Shown here: positions 15,101 to 25,421 of the stretch, in pieces
Layout of the letters: every line of letters starts with the position of its first letter
Numbering within the stretch: position 1 is the stretch's first letter
Assembly: GCA_030615035.1 (NCBI GenBank)
Contig: JAUXAC010000007.1
Span: forward strand, 1-52,700
Origin: Dehalococcoidia bacterium
Lineage (GTDB): Bacteria; Chloroflexota; Dehalococcoidia; Dehalococcoidales; RBG-16-60-22
DNA: 52,700 nt
Direction: 5' to 3'
Translations under genes and position numbers: made by a program
The notes under the pieces: model-generated
The model's database searches: none
What the model saw: only the letters and a program-made list of their open reading frames with translations
Told to the model about the DNA's origin: nothing

Positions 15101-15589
15101 ATGAATGATGCGCTGCATCTTGAGGAAAAGCAATTCGTGGAAGAAGTCGGCATCGTCTTTGAGCAGACTGGTATGCCTCGGATGGCAGGACGCATTCTAG
15201 GCTGGCTTCTTATCTCCGACCCACCACACCAGTCCACAGACCAACTAACCAAAGCTCTTATGGCCAGTAAAGGCTCAATCAGCACCGTGACTCGCCTCCT
15301 CATCCGGATTGGCCTGATCGAACGACTCAGTCTGCTGGGTGTAAGGCACGGCTACTTCCGCCTCCGACCTGATGCTTGGCAAAACGCCATAAGGCACGGA
15401 ATAGACGAGATTAAGATGGTCCGGCAGCTTGCCGAACACGGACTGGAATTATTGACGGACAAGCCCCCCCTGACCCGAAAGTGGCTTGAGGAGATGCAAG
15501 ATATGTACGCCTTCTTCGAACGGGAATTCCCTGCCATGGTGGAGCGCTGGGAACAAGAGCATAAGAGGAATAAGTTACAAGTAAAGTGA
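15101..15589 (+). CDS. GbsR/MarR-family transcriptional regulator
   Basis: 162 residues with a winged-helix domain. The early segment FVEEVGIVFEQTGMPRMAGRILGWLLISD is characteristic of the GbsR branch, which regulates transport and osmoprotectant genes in other bacteria. The recognition helix lies in LMASKGSISTVTRLLIRIGLIERL and the wing in GVRHGYFRLRPDAW. The C-terminal half is helical and would dimerise. GGAGGA stands 8 bases before the ATG. It is the first gene of a run with an efflux adaptor and an ABC exporter, so it most likely controls them. Confidence 0.87.
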   Translation: MNDALHLEEKQFVEEVGIVFEQTGMPRMAGRILGWLLISDPPHQSTDQLTKALMASKGSISTVTRLLIRIGLIERLSLLGVRHGYFRLRPDAWQNAIRHGIDEIKMVRQLAEHGLELLTDKPPLTRKWLEEMQDMYAFFEREFPAMVERWEQEHKRNKLQVK

Positions 15590-15639
15590 AACCACCGGAA
15601 ATGAGTTATATACAATCTTTTTTGATACGGAGGCTTGAA

Positions 15640-17142
15640 ATGAAAAGATGGACAATTATTACAGGCATTCTTTTACTATGTTTGGTTGTTTCAGCTGGTG
15701 TTACTGCCTGTAACCCATTTGGCGGTGACGAAGAGGAAATCAGCCAGCAGTTAGTTGAGGTGGTGAGGGGTGATTTATTCGTTAGCGTCAGTGGTAGTGG
15801 TAATATAGAAACCTTTCGTGAAGCACGGTTGAGTTTCGGCAGCGGCGGTAAGGTAGACAAGATATATGTCAAGGAGGGTGATGAAGTCAGCAAGGGCAAG
15901 GTGTTAGCCAATCTTGATACCGATTCTCTGAAACTGGCTAGAACCCAGGCACAGGTAGCCCTGACCCAGGCACAACTAGCCCTCACTCAGGCGGAGTTAA
16001 GCCAGCAAACCGCTGAATACAACCTGAAAAACACTCTGGATACACAAGATGCACTGGAGCTGGCTATATTTAACGCACAGATAGATCTAGATCAAGCAAA
16101 ACTCAACCTCGAACAGACTCAAGACTTATATACTTGGTCAGATATTAAAGCTGCACAGGCTGACGTAGATGAAGCCGAGGAATATCTGGAGTACTGTTTA
16201 GAGCAGCTGATAAAATATGTGCCGGAAACTGAAAAAGGCGATTATCCGAAAATTCTAGAATATGTCCTTGATGAAGATTACCCCAAACTACCAGGTTATA
16301 AGGTTTGGCAAGAGCGAATAGTCTATGCCCAATCAAGGCTGAACACGGCTAAAGACAGGTTAGATGCAATGCTATCTGGCAGTGATATCAAGGAAGTAGC
16401 CATAAAGAAATTGCAGATAGAGGCAGCCGAGATGGCATTGGCTCAAGCCGAGAAAAACCTTGATGAACTGGCTGAAGAAGTAACCATGAAGGAACTGCAG
16501 GTAGAGGCAGCTAAAGCATCGGTAGAACAAACCCGGCAGTCCGTAGGGCTAGCCGAACAATCAGTAAAGGATGCCCAAAAGAATATAGATGAGGCAACCA
16601 TATCTGCCCCCTTTGATGGAATAGTTGCTGATGTATATGTTAAGGAAGGGGATATGATACCCGCCCCCACCATGGCTCCCAAGGCAATCGTTTATCTAAT
16701 TGACCCCACCGGTATGGAGCTAATTGTGGAGATAGATGAAATAGACATACCAGAGGTAACGTTGAATCAGGAAGCTATTATTGAGATAGACGCGCTACCT
16801 GACGTCGAGTTTGAGGGGACGGTTACCGCCATCTACCCACTGCCAATCACAGAAGGCGGGGTGGTGCTGTATAATGCCAAAATAAACTTTGATGTTCCTG
16901 AGAACTCTGCCATCAAGATTGGCATGAGCACCGAAGCCGACATTATAATCGATAAAAGGAGCAATGTCCTGCTGGTGCCAGAGCGGGCCATTGAAGAAGA
17001 CAATGAGGGCAACCCAGTGGTTAAGGTTATGGTAAATGAGCAAATTCAGGAAAGACCAGTGGATATCGGTATAAGTGATGGCTATCAGACAGAGATTGTG
17101 GACGGGCTTAATGAAGGTGAGGTGGTGGTGGTAGAAAGATGA
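15640..17142 (+). CDS. HlyD/MacA-type efflux adaptor lipoprotein
   Basis: 500 residues from the ATG at 15640, chosen over an upstream in-frame ATG (15586) because CGGAGG lies 6 bases ahead and the protein then opens with a lipoprotein signal (MKRWTIITGILLLC, lipobox VTAC). A biotinyl-lipoyl half-motif (GSGGKVDKIYVKEGDEVSKG) leads into a long alpha-helical hairpin from about residues 90 to 310, built of repeated Q-A-Q-L-A-L-T-Q heptads. The second lipoyl half is DATISAPFDGIVADVYV-like (about 320-335), then beta-barrel and membrane-proximal domains. In a monoderm it would bridge the ABC permease to the cell surface. Confidence 0.88.
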   Translation: MKRWTIITGILLLCLVVSAGVTACNPFGGDEEEISQQLVEVVRGDLFVSVSGSGNIETFREARLSFGSGGKVDKIYVKEGDEVSKGKVLANLDTDSLKLARTQAQVALTQAQLALTQAELSQQTAEYNLKNTLDTQDALELAIFNAQIDLDQAKLNLEQTQDLYTWSDIKAAQADVDEAEEYLEYCLEQLIKYVPETEKGDYPKILEYVLDEDYPKLPGYKVWQERIVYAQSRLNTAKDRLDAMLSGSDIKEVAIKKLQIEAAEMALAQAEKNLDELAEEVTMKELQVEAAKASVEQTRQSVGLAEQSVKDAQKNIDEATISAPFDGIVADVYVKEGDMIPAPTMAPKAIVYLIDPTGMELIVEIDEIDIPEVTLNQEAIIEIDALPDVEFEGTVTAIYPLPITEGGVVLYNAKINFDVPENSAIKIGMSTEADIIIDKRSNVLLVPERAIEEDNEGNPVVKVMVNEQIQERPVDIGISDGYQTEIVDGLNEGEVVVVER

Positions 17143-17200
17143 GCCATGTCATAGCCATCGCCATACCTTTTTGGCTGATAGGTTCTAAAAGGTTAAGGAC

Positions 17201-17887
17201 ATGATTGAGCTGGAAAACATTACCAAGATTTACCGAATGGGTAAGGTAGAGGTTCCTGCTCTGCGGGGGATAACCCTTAATATAGAGAAGGGAGAGATGC
17301 TTGCTATCATTGGCGCCTCAGGGTCAGGCAAGTCCACCCTGATGAATATCATCGGCTGTCTGGATAAACCTACTTTGGGTAGTTATCTATTTGAGGGGGC
17401 TGACGTCAGCCGGCTTAATGATAATAAGCTAGCCGAGATGAGAAGTAAGAAACTCGGCTTCGTCTTTCAAGAATACAACCTCTTGTCCCGTGCCAGTGCT
17501 GTAGCCAATGTGGAGCTGCCTCTTATCTATGGGGATGGTCGTAACCGGCGTAAGCGAGCTTTAGATGCGTTGGAACGGGTGGGACTAGCGGAGAGGGCTA
17601 AGCATAAACCCACCGAACTATCCGGCGGTGAACAGCAGCGGGTAGCTATTGCCCGGGCACTGGTGAATAATCCAGATGTTATTCTGGCTGATGAACCTAC
17701 TGGCAACCTAGATAGCGTATCTACCGACCAGATTATTTCCGTCTTTCGTAACCTCAACCAAGAAGGTATCACTGTAGTGCTGGTTACCCATGAGATGGAT
17801 ATAGCCGAACAAACCCAGCGCATCATTCGGCTTTATGATGGGAAGGTCGTCAGTGACGAGAAGGTTACCCAGACAACTACTCCCTAA
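17201..17887 (+). CDS. ABC transporter ATPase (MacB/LolD-like)
   Basis: 228 residues, a full ABC nucleotide-binding domain. Walker A is [13 protein letters not shown] (about 37-49), the Q-loop is FVFQEYNLL, the signature is [15 protein letters not shown] and Walker B is [13 protein letters not shown], with the switch His in VTHEMDIA. The segment [25 protein letters not shown] is typical of the MacB/LolD/FtsE group. It powers the permease encoded 20 bases downstream, working with the adaptor encoded upstream. Confidence 0.95.
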   Translation: MIELENITKIYRMGKVEVPALRGITLNIEKGEMLAIIGASGSGKSTLMNIIGCLDKPTLGSYLFEGADVSRLNDNKLAEMRSKKLGFVFQEYNLLSRASAVANVELPLIYGDGRNRRKRALDALERVGLAERAKHKPTELSGGEQQRVAIARALVNNPDVILADEPTGNLDSVSTDQIISVFRNLNQEGITVVLVTHEMDIAEQTQRIIRLYDGKVVSDEKVTQTTTP

Positions 17888-17907
17888 TTCTGGCTATAGA
17901 GGAGATT

Positions 17908-19158
17908 ATGAAGTTTCTTGAGTTCTTCAGTATTGCCATAAAATCGCTACTGGTCAATAAGTTGCGCTCGGCTTTAACCATGCTGGGTATGATTATCGGA
18001 GTTGGCGCCGTTATCGTTCTCATGTCTGTGGGGGCGGGTCTCCAGAATATGATTACCTCCACTTTTGAAGAGATGGGCACCAACCTACTCACGGTGCAGC
18101 CGGCCAATCCAGAAGCACCGGGAATAATGGGGATGATGTACGGCGCTTTTACTGGCGGTATCACTATGGATGACGTTGAAGCTATAGAACGCGTCCGCTC
18201 GGTGACAGGCGTAGTCCCAGCCAACGAAAACTTTGTTAAGCTAATAGCCGGTAATGAAGAGACAACTGCCGTGATACACGGTAGCAACCCCGAATACCAG
18301 CGGGTATATGGTTTTGAGATAGCGTCGGGGCAATTCATTTCCGAGGTGAATCTAGCCAGGAGGGATATGGTGGTGGTACTGGGGAATGATGTGGCAGAAG
18401 ACCTGTTTGGTAGTGATGACGCCGTCGGACAGAAGGTCAAAATCAAGGACAAACGGTTTACCGTCATCGGTGTTATGGAGCCTAGGGGTTTATCAATGTT
18501 CGGGTTCAGTTGGGATGAGCTGGTGGTGACCCCGATAACTACCTATCAGGCCCGGCTGTTCGCTCAGAAGACGCCCAGTGGGGAAGACGCTGTTCAGTCA
18601 ATCAGCGTCCAGGTAGCCAGTGCCGAGGTCATGGACGAGGTAACGGAAGATATTGAAACCCTCTTAAGGAAACGCCACAAAATTGACGCGGATGAGGATG
18701 ACGATTTCTCCGTTCTCAGCATGGAGCAGATGCTCGGCACATTTGAGACCATAACTCTTGCGCTAACCGTATTCCTGGGATTGATTGGCAGCATCTCCCT
18801 GCTGGTAGGCAGCATCGGCATTATGAACATAATGCTGGTTTCGGTAACCGAGCGCACCCGGGAGATAGGCCTGCGTAAGGCGATAGGGGCCAAGCGGAGA
18901 GACATTCTAATGCAGTTTCTGTTAGAAGCTGCCATGCTTAGCTTGTCTGGAGGTGCCATCGGGCTGACCTTTGCCTGGGCGGCGGCATGGGGAATCTCTC
19001 AAATCGACCTTGGTGGATTCACAATCAACGCTGTGGTCTCACCAGTCATTGTCTTGGTGGCGGTCTTGGTCTCGGTTTTTATTGGTCTTGTCTCTGGCAT
19101 ATATCCGGCAATGAGAGCCGCCCGGCTAAATCCGATTGATGCCCTACACTACGGATGA
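17908..19158 (+). CDS. MacB-type ABC transporter permease
   Basis: 416 residues. The N-terminal helix and LRSALTMLGMIIGVGAVI are the MacB_PCD start. A large extracytoplasmic domain of about 200 residues follows. Three C-terminal helices form the FtsX domain, with GSIGIMNIMLVSVTERTREIGLRKAIGA, the family's most conserved stretch, at about 305-332. MacB-type machines are mechanotransmitters that move lipoproteins, peptides or drugs. With no outer membrane expected here, export to the surface or relay of an antimicrobial-peptide response are possible roles (inference). Confidence 0.93.
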   Translation: MKFLEFFSIAIKSLLVNKLRSALTMLGMIIGVGAVIVLMSVGAGLQNMITSTFEEMGTNLLTVQPANPEAPGIMGMMYGAFTGGITMDDVEAIERVRSVTGVVPANENFVKLIAGNEETTAVIHGSNPEYQRVYGFEIASGQFISEVNLARRDMVVVLGNDVAEDLFGSDDAVGQKVKIKDKRFTVIGVMEPRGLSMFGFSWDELVVTPITTYQARLFAQKTPSGEDAVQSISVQVASAEVMDEVTEDIETLLRKRHKIDADEDDDFSVLSMEQMLGTFETITLALTVFLGLIGSISLLVGSIGIMNIMLVSVTERTREIGLRKAIGAKRRDILMQFLLEAAMLSLSGGAIGLTFAWAAAWGISQIDLGGFTINAVVSPVIVLVAVLVSVFIGLVSGIYPAMRAARLNPIDALHYG

Positions 19159-19192
19159 CACGATTATGGTAAAATTAAAGATACTAAAAGAG

Positions 19193-19370
19193 AGTTAAAG
19201 AGAGACGAAGCCTTCAGATGTATTTATCGGGAGTTTTAGAGGGACGAAGTCCCCAAATAGACTTATAGGGAGTTTTAGAGGGACGAAGTCCCCCTAACAT
19301 AGCCTCTCCCCCTTCCCCTTATCAAGGGGAAGGGGGACAAAGGGGGATAGGGTTACAAAATAAAAATCTA
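19193..19370 (+). repeat. Composite intergenic repeat, copy B
   Basis: Same modules as 13733-13865: a GACGAAGCCTTCAGATGTATTT-like start, then the unit GGGAGTTTTAGAGGGACGAAG plus TCCCC present twice in tandem (19229-19253 and 19268-19293), then the CCCCTT/AAGGGG hairpin and GGGATAGGGTTACAAAATAA. The tandem doubling is not seen in copy A. Confidence 0.82.
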
Positions 19371-19392
19371 AAGAGGGTAAGATTAATAAACT

Positions 19393-19881
19393 ATGAACTG
19401 GCTTGATATAGTTATTATCGTAAATATAGCTATTCCTACCCTGATTGGTCTGAGGATTGGGATTATAAAGGCGGTTTTATCCCTGGCCGGGGTAATAGTT
19501 GGGGTAATACTGGCCGGGCGCTATTATGTTGTCCTTTCCGAGCAACTAACCTTTATTCCGCAGGAAAATTTAGCCAAAATTGCCGCCTTTGCCATCATCC
19601 TGATCGGAGTAATGATAATTACCGGGGTGCTCGCCTCAGTGCTGAAGTGGATAGCTTCAGTAGTGCTACTGGGTTGGATTAATCGCCTTGGCGGTGCTAT
19701 CTTTGGTTTTGTGCTGGGAGCTATATTCTGCAGCGCCCTGTTAGCCATCTGGGCTAAGTTTCTAGGTGCAGAGGGACCTATTGCCGGATCAGGTCTGGCT
19801 ACCCTATTACTAGACCAATTCCCTATAGTACTGGCTCTACTTCCTGAAGAGTTTGATGCGGTACGTTCTTTTTTCCAGTAA
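19393..19881 (+). CDS. CvpA-family membrane protein
   Basis: 162 residues with four predicted membrane helices. The first residues, NWLDIVIIVNIAIPTLIGLRIGIIKAVLSL, match the CvpA/colicin V production pattern (a D-I-x-I-x-x-x-x-x-x-x-G-x-x-x-G start). A later stretch, WINRLGGAIFGFVLGAIFCSALLAI, carries the conserved N-R-x-x-G-A-x-F-G motif. The function of CvpA proteins is poorly defined; roles in envelope homeostasis are reported. No strong ribosome-binding site is seen. It follows a repeat block and appears monocistronic. Confidence 0.88.
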   Translation: MNWLDIVIIVNIAIPTLIGLRIGIIKAVLSLAGVIVGVILAGRYYVVLSEQLTFIPQENLAKIAAFAIILIGVMIITGVLASVLKWIASVVLLGWINRLGGAIFGFVLGAIFCSALLAIWAKFLGAEGPIAGSGLATLLLDQFPIVLALLPEEFDAVRSFFQ

Positions 19882-20016
19882 ATCCCTTAGAAAAGGCCTT
19901 CAGAGTTTAACCAAGAAACCTTTTATACGAGCCAAAAAATTTTGCTCTTACCCGATTATAGTTCCACAAGCTAATTAAGCTACGAAGTTATGATTGACCT
20001 TTAGACTGAGTTAGCG

Positions 20017-20286
<270 letters not shown>

Positions 20287-20354
20287 TTAACCTCCTGCTT
20301 TTCCCTAAAGCATTGTCTTATTTTGGGTAATAGTCCTGCTTTTCCGAATAATCT

Positions 20355-20840
20355 CTACATTTTGCCACGAACCTTCTTTCTTAAAGCCTCAGCCACATAT
20401 TCAGGGACAAGGTCATTAATGTTACCCTTCAGACAGACTACTTCCTTGAGCAGGCTGGAGCTAAGGAACTGATACTCCTGGCTTGCCATCAAGCAAACCA
20501 GGTCTAGTTCAGAGGATAACTTCCGGTTCATCATCGCCATTTCAAATTCCCTCTCAAAGTCAGCACTCATTCTCAGTCCACGTATCATGGCTTGCGCCTT
20601 CACCTGCTTGGCGAAATCAATGGCAAGCCCGTGGAAAGATTTTACCTCAACATTAGGTAGATCGGCTACCGCTCGTCTTGCCAAGTCTACCCTCTCTTCA
20701 GCAGTGAAGAAAAGATGCTTGTTTGGTCTTTCATAGACGCCAATAATTATCTTTTCAAAAAGCCTAGCGGCTCTGGTAACAATATCAATGTGCCCATTAG
20801 TTATCGGATCGAAGCTGCCTGGGTAGATAGCAATAGTCAA
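20355..20840 (-). CDS. coaD: Phosphopantetheine adenylyltransferase
   Basis: 161 residues, the standard length. It makes dephospho-CoA from phosphopantetheine and ATP. The nucleotidyltransferase motif is YPGSFDPITNGHIDIV (T/HxGH form), followed by AMIRGLRMSADFEREFEMAMMN and the C-terminal YQFLSSSLLKEVVCLKG with the ISSS/T-like motif. It overlaps rsmD by 4 bases (ATGA), an arrangement conserved in many bacteria. Confidence 0.97.
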   Translation of the reverse strand: MTIAIYPGSFDPITNGHIDIVTRAARLFEKIIIGVYERPNKHLFFTAEERVDLARRAVADLPNVEVKSFHGLAIDFAKQVKAQAMIRGLRMSADFEREFEMAMMNRKLSSELDLVCLMASQEYQFLSSSLLKEVVCLKGNINDLVPEYVAEALRKKVRGKM

Positions 20841-21391
20841 GGTTTACTCTCCTTTTTGTATACTGCAATGCAACTATCACCATGACGATGTTCTTTAATG
20901 AGGTTTAATGCAGCGTAAGTTGAATCTAGGGGGAGGTGAGGAGAGTGGGTTACCACTACAATTGAGTTTGTCCCGACCAGTTTAGAGGTTGCCAGTTGTG
21001 CTAGCAGATTACCTATAGACGAATCAGAGTAGGGTGGGTCCATTATTATAATGCCATACTCCTTATCAAGAAAAGAAAGTGCCTTAGCTACACTGCAGCA
21101 ATAAATGTGAGTCTGTGCGGCGAGCTTTGTCTTTTCTAAATTTTGTCTAATTATATCACAACATCGTGGTTCACGTTCAACAAAGTCAACCCAGCCAGCA
21201 CCCCGGCTTAGAGCTTCAATGCCCAGAGCACCGCTGCCAGAAAATAAATCAAGCACCTGTACCCAATCGTCGGTCATGGTTTCCAAAATAGAGAAAATTG
21301 CCCCCCGTACTAAATCTGTCGCTGGACGAGTAGCAGTTCCCTTTGGTGCTTTAAGTCGGTGTCCCTTCGCTTTACCAGCAATAACTCGCAT
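20837..21391 (-). CDS. rsmD: 16S rRNA (guanine966-N2)-methyltransferase
   Basis: 184 residues. The N-terminus MRVIAGKAKGHRLKAPKG is the RsmD hallmark, followed by RPATDLVRGAIFSIL, motif I VLDLFSGSGALGIEALSRGA and the catalytic IIIMDPPYSDSS (the DPPY of N6/N2 amino methylases). It methylates G966 of 16S rRNA. It is translationally coupled to coaD. Confidence 0.95.
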   Translation of the reverse strand: MRVIAGKAKGHRLKAPKGTATRPATDLVRGAIFSILETMTDDWVQVLDLFSGSGALGIEALSRGAGWVDFVEREPRCCDIIRQNLEKTKLAAQTHIYCCSVAKALSFLDKEYGIIIMDPPYSDSSIGNLLAQLATSKLVGTNSIVVVTHSPHLPLDSTYAALNLIKEHRHGDSCIAVYKKESKP

Positions 21392-21543
21392 TCTTAATAT
21401 AAGACATCTTCAGTATAAAAGTCTATCTTTTCAAAGAGCTAATAATAGAATACTGACTGGAGATAGAATTGTCAATAAAGGGGCAGGTTGGGTTCTGCTC
21501 GGTTGTGGTTGACCGCTACTTTGCCTAAAGAAGTTCAAGAAAT

Positions 21544-21726
21544 CTAAAAGTCCTGTCCTGGCAAAAGTATCCGATGCAAACCGCAGCACCGGCACCGCTC
21601 ATACCTGCGGGGAACCTTGTAAAGCCCCTTCCGGCCACAGCACGGACAAAATCCGAACCTCACCCCGTTGCCATTCCTGTTCCCATTCTTCCCGTTTTGC
21701 CCATTTATGACTAAGCTAGAGGCCAC
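21544..21726 (-). CDS. Small zinc-ribbon protein
   Basis: 60 residues from a GTG at 21726. The C-terminal half has two Cys pairs, CPCCGRKG and CRCCG, spaced as in a zinc ribbon (GFCPCCGRKGLYKVP, then RYERCRCCGLHRI). The N-terminal part is Asn/Gly-rich (NGQNGKNGNRNGNG). A GGGG lies upstream. It sits between ftsZ and rsmD on the same strand. I do not recognise a named family. The Cys spacing makes chance unlikely, but the start is uncertain. Confidence 0.5.
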   Translation of the reverse strand: MASSLVINGQNGKNGNRNGNGVRFGFCPCCGRKGLYKVPRRYERCRCCGLHRILLPGQDF

Positions 21727-21860
21727 GGTGGTATGCCCCGCAGTGAACGGTCTTATTAATTACCTTTACTAAATGCCATACCATCCTCATGGTCTATTGT
21801 CCCAACCTCCGGATGCTTCTGTTAGTAAACCACTCTCCAAAAAGGAGAACCTGGAGAACT

Positions 21861-23006
21861 TTATGAGCTCTCGGCAGACTCTGTCGGAGTCAGCAAGGAT
21901 GGTTGAAGAGGTTTACCAGGTGGGGTTGTTGTCTGGCGCCGATGGCTGAACAGGGGGCGACGCAGGAACGAGGGGACATCCAGTTCCTCTTCAGTCTTCA
22001 AGCCTTTAAGGAGTTGTGTGAGCTCATCCTCTTGGCCAGCTCCGGTCAGTCCTAGCTTGGAAATGAATCCGGTGGCAATCAGGGTAATCCTTACCTCATT
22101 ATCCATATCGGGGTCCTGAGCCACCCCAAAAATGATGTTAGCCTCGGGGTCTACGGCTTGTCCAATTACATCAGCGGCTTCATTAACCTCAAACAGGGTG
22201 AGGCTACTGCCACCAACAACATTGAATAGGACAGCTTTTGACCCGTTAATGGAAACATCCAATAGAGGGCTAGCCAGAGCTTGATTAGCTGCATCTATAG
22301 CTCGGTTTTGACCTGACCCTCTACCCATGGACATCCAAGCCGGACCAGCATCCTTCATTACCGACTTAACGTCGGCAAAATCAAGGTTAATCAGCCCAGG
22401 GGTGGTAATAACTTCAGCAATAGCCTGAACGCCGTGTCTCAACACATCATCGGCTAGCTTAAAGGCGTTATCCACTCCTGTCTTCTGGTCACAGAGGTCC
22501 AGTAGCCGGTCATTAGGGATAATAATAAGGGTGTCAACCTTGCCCAACAGGCGGGTAATGCCTTCATTGGCTACCTGGCAGCGGTGGTTACCTTCAAAGG
22601 AGAATGGTTTGGTAACCACGGCGATAGTAAGGGCGCCACTTTGCTTAGCTATATCAGCAATAACAGGCGCCGCCCCGGTGCCGGTACCACCGCCCATGCC
22701 ACCGGTGATAAATACCATATCAGCCCCGGCAACAAGTTCCCTAAGTTCATCACCGCTTTCCTCGGCTGCCCTCTGACCCAGAGCATGGTCGCCACCTACG
22801 CCCAGTCCCTTGGTGAGTTTCTCTCCAAGTTGTAAGCGGGTTGGAGCTTCGGTAATGGACAGGGCTTGGGCATCAGTATTCATAGCGATGAATTCTACCC
22901 CCTGAATCTCCTCCCTGACCATACGGGTTATAGCATTACTGCCACCACCACCCAAACCAATAACCTTAATTTTGGCTGGATTAGCAACAAAACTTGTTTT
23001 TGCCAT
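21861..23006 (-). CDS. ftsZ: Cell division protein FtsZ
   Basis: 381 residues. Tubulin-like GTPase that assembles the division ring. Visible landmarks are IKVIGLGGGGSNAITRM, the GTP-binding GGMGGGTGTGAAPVIA (tubulin signature), TLIIIPNDRLLDL, and the T7 loop GLINLDFADVKSVMKDAG with the catalytic Asp pair. The C-terminal tail (PLFSHRRQTTTPPGKPLQPS) has no standard FtsA/ZipA-binding peptide that I can see. It follows ftsA by 45 bases. Confidence 0.98.
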   Translation of the reverse strand: MAKTSFVANPAKIKVIGLGGGGSNAITRMVREEIQGVEFIAMNTDAQALSITEAPTRLQLGEKLTKGLGVGGDHALGQRAAEESGDELRELVAGADMVFITGGMGGGTGTGAAPVIADIAKQSGALTIAVVTKPFSFEGNHRCQVANEGITRLLGKVDTLIIIPNDRLLDLCDQKTGVDNAFKLADDVLRHGVQAIAEVITTPGLINLDFADVKSVMKDAGPAWMSMGRGSGQNRAIDAANQALASPLLDVSINGSKAVLFNVVGGSSLTLFEVNEAADVIGQAVDPEANIIFGVAQDPDMDNEVRITLIATGFISKLGLTGAGQEDELTQLLKGLKTEEELDVPSFLRRPLFSHRRQTTTPPGKPLQPSLLTPTESAESS

Positions 23007-23051
23007 CTCCTCCTCCTTTTTGTACCAGTTATAGGTAATTTCTTAGATTTC

Positions 23052-24266
23052 CTAGCGGAACAGACTCCTGATCCGGAAAGCTAAACGTCGTAAGGCTGTG
23101 CCCAATCCCCAGGACTGCCAGTTCTGCCTGCCTTCATTCTTTGCCGCCCACAGTAGCAGGCCAACACTGGTGGCATAGGCAGGGTCGCAAAGGGTATCAG
23201 TGATGCCAGAAATATTGGTAGGAGCACCTACCCTTACCGGGAGTCGTAGTATCTCACGTCCTAGAGCGGCTATACCAGAAAGATTAGAGGTACCGCCAGT
23301 GAGCACCAGACCTGCCGGGACCAAATTTTCGTATTCAGAGTTTGGCAGTTCTAGCAGGATAAGCTTTATGATTTCCTCGACTCGAGCCCGGATAATGTCA
23401 CACAGGTCCTGATAGGAGACACCATGTCCATCTTGTGATATGGCGGTAGTGGTTTCTGCCTTACTTTCATAAACTGGCATAACGCTGCCGTACCTTTTCT
23501 TCATCTCCTCGGCAACATCAAATGGCAGCCCCAGACCTATGGAAACGTCTCTGGTGAGCTGATAGCCAGCTACAGGCAGAATAGAGGTATGCCAGATGCT
23601 TCCACTTTTGAAAACAGCAATATCGGTAGTCCCACCGCCAATGTCAGCTAATATGATACCTACTTGCTTCTCATCCTCAGTCAATACTGCCTCACTGCTT
23701 GCCAGCGGCTCGAGGACGAGGTCTTCAATATCAATGCCGATGCTGCGAATACACTTTACCAGATTCTGGATAGAAGTTACGGCGGCGGTAATGACGTGTG
23801 TCTCCACATCAAGCCTGAAGCCATGCATTCCTACCGGGTTTATGACTCCTGCTTGACCATCCACAGCATAAGACCGAGGAATAACGTGAAGGAGCCTTCT
23901 GTCGCTGGGGACTTTGACACTTTGGGCAGAGGCGAGAACACGCTTCAAGTCTTCGGGGCGTACCACCCGGTCATTACGGGTAATGGCTACTACTCCCCGG
24001 TTATTCATTGAAGCAACATGTCTGCCGGTCACACCAACATAGGCTGATTCCACTTTATAGTTGCTGGACTGTTCCGCTTTTTTAACTGACTCACGAATCG
24101 ATTCTCTGGCTTCATTAATGTTGACCACCAAGCCTTTGTGCAATCCCACAGATGGGGCGACACCAACGCCTACAACTCGCATAGTACCCCCATCATTTAC
24201 ATCGGCTATAGTTGTGCATACTTTAGTGGTACCAACATCAACAGAAGCTATGGTTCGTTTTTTCAT
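23052..24266 (-). CDS. ftsA: Cell division protein FtsA
   Basis: 404 residues. Actin-like membrane tether for FtsZ. It opens with IASVDVGTTKVCTTIADV (phosphate-1), carries VGVTGRHVASMNNRG, then the phosphate-2 motif ILADIGGGTTDIAVFKSG, and the adenosine motif VLTGGTSNLSGIA. The C-terminal end LRRLAFRIRSLFR is an amphipathic helix suited to membrane binding. The presence of both FtsA and FtsZ, without septal peptidoglycan synthases in the cluster, is notable. Confidence 0.96.
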   Translation of the reverse strand: MKKRTIASVDVGTTKVCTTIADVNDGGTMRVVGVGVAPSVGLHKGLVVNINEARESIRESVKKAEQSSNYKVESAYVGVTGRHVASMNNRGVVAITRNDRVVRPEDLKRVLASAQSVKVPSDRRLLHVIPRSYAVDGQAGVINPVGMHGFRLDVETHVITAAVTSIQNLVKCIRSIGIDIEDLVLEPLASSEAVLTEDEKQVGIILADIGGGTTDIAVFKSGSIWHTSILPVAGYQLTRDVSIGLGLPFDVAEEMKKRYGSVMPVYESKAETTTAISQDGHGVSYQDLCDIIRARVEEIIKLILLELPNSEYENLVPAGLVLTGGTSNLSGIAALGREILRLPVRVGAPTNISGITDTLCDPAYATSVGLLLWAAKNEGRQNWQSWGLGTALRRLAFRIRSLFR

Positions 24267-24365
24267 CTAGTCCTCCTTTTAACTAGATTCTGACCCTTTC
24301 AGACTCTAATTTTTTTACATTTTCAGAACCCTCCCTTTTTGGTAATCCCAAAATTTCTGAGCAAT

Positions 24366-25421
24366 CTAAGCCGCTAAGAAGACCGTTTCGAGCTTCTTCA
24401 GCAAAGCTGGTCTTCTCCAGGCTCTAGCCTCAGTCCTGGCTAAAAAATCCTCCACCTCAACGGTGCCATAGCAATCATCCTGGGTAATAATGTGCTCAGC
24501 CGCTCTCAATCTGGCACTGCGACTACGCGGATTAAGTTGAATCTCTGATGGTGAAGGAGTAATGACCCTCTTATTGATTAATCTCAAGCGAGCTTTATGA
24601 CCACAAACACAGACTGGCGTACTTGGGGGACAAATACAGTCCCTTGCTTCCCGTTGCGTGAACTGTTTCACTATGCGGTCTTCAAGAGAGTGATAGCTAA
24701 TAACTACCAGTCTGCCCCCGCACCCGAGCAGCTCAATCGCCTGCCTTAGAGCGGTTTCCAGATGCTCGAGTTCGTGATTAACGGCGATTCGTAGTGCCTG
24801 AAAGGTTTTGGTAGCTGGATGGATTCGACCCCTTCTTCTGCCAATAGCCCGCTCTATCGTCCGAGTCAAGTGAAGAGTAGACCTTATGGGACGCTCATTC
24901 ATAATGCGCCGCACTATTTGGTGGCTATAGCCTTGCTCACCATATGTTCTGATAAGGTGAGCTAGTTCAGCTTCGGATGAAGTGTTAATGATATCGGCAG
25001 CAGTAACTTCCTGGCTGGGGCTAAGCCGCATGTCTAAAGGTGCATCATGCTGAAAGCTGAAACCGCGCCCATTCCCATTAAGCTGAAGAGAGGAGAGACC
25101 TAGGTCAAATAAGATGCCATGCACCGGAAAGAAGTCATATTTAATACAGATCGCCTGCAAATTGGCGAAGTTTTCATTAACCAGAAGAATTGAGCTGGTG
25201 TAGTCTTCGAGCCTTGCCCCGGCTGCTTTTATGGCCTCTGGGTCAGCATCAATACCCAATAATTGTCCACCGGGTGAGCTATGCTCTAAAATAGCGAGGG
25301 CATGCCCACCTCCCCCCAGGGTACAATCAATATAGCGTCCCCCGGGCTGGACAGCCAGTGCCTTAATTGCCTCTTGGAGCAGAACCGGGACATGGCTGGT
25401 GGTTGACTTATTTGAATCCAT
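24366..25421 (-). CDS. rsmH: 16S rRNA (cytosine1402-N4)-methyltransferase (MraW)
   Basis: 351 residues. It starts [13 protein letters not shown] and has motif [17 protein letters not shown] (the GGxGH family signature), then [46 protein letters not shown] and [16 protein letters not shown], all hallmarks of RsmH. A Cys-rich insert ([13 protein letters not shown]) near residue 275 is common in the family. The C-terminus is about 40 residues longer than average. Its ATG overlaps the mraZ stop by one base. Confidence 0.96.
   Translation of the reverse strand: MDSNKSTTSHVPVLLQEAIKALAVQPGGRYIDCTLGGGGHALAILEHSSPGGQLLGIDADPEAIKAAGARLEDYTSSILLVNENFANLQAICIKYDFFPVHGILFDLGLSSLQLNGNGRGFSFQHDAPLDMRLSPSQEVTAADIINTSSEAELAHLIRTYGEQGYSHQIVRRIMNERPIRSTLHLTRTIERAIGRRRGRIHPATKTFQALRIAVNHELEHLETALRQAIELLGCGGRLVVISYHSLEDRIVKQFTQREARDCICPPSTPVCVCGHKARLRLINKRVITPSPSEIQLNPRSRSARLRAAEHIITQDDCYGTVEVEDFLARTEARAWRRPALLKKLETVFLAA

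Noticed and set aside
17877..18467. 196-codon frame antisense to the MacB-type permease
   Set aside because: Ser/Thr/Ile-rich shadow of a conserved gene.
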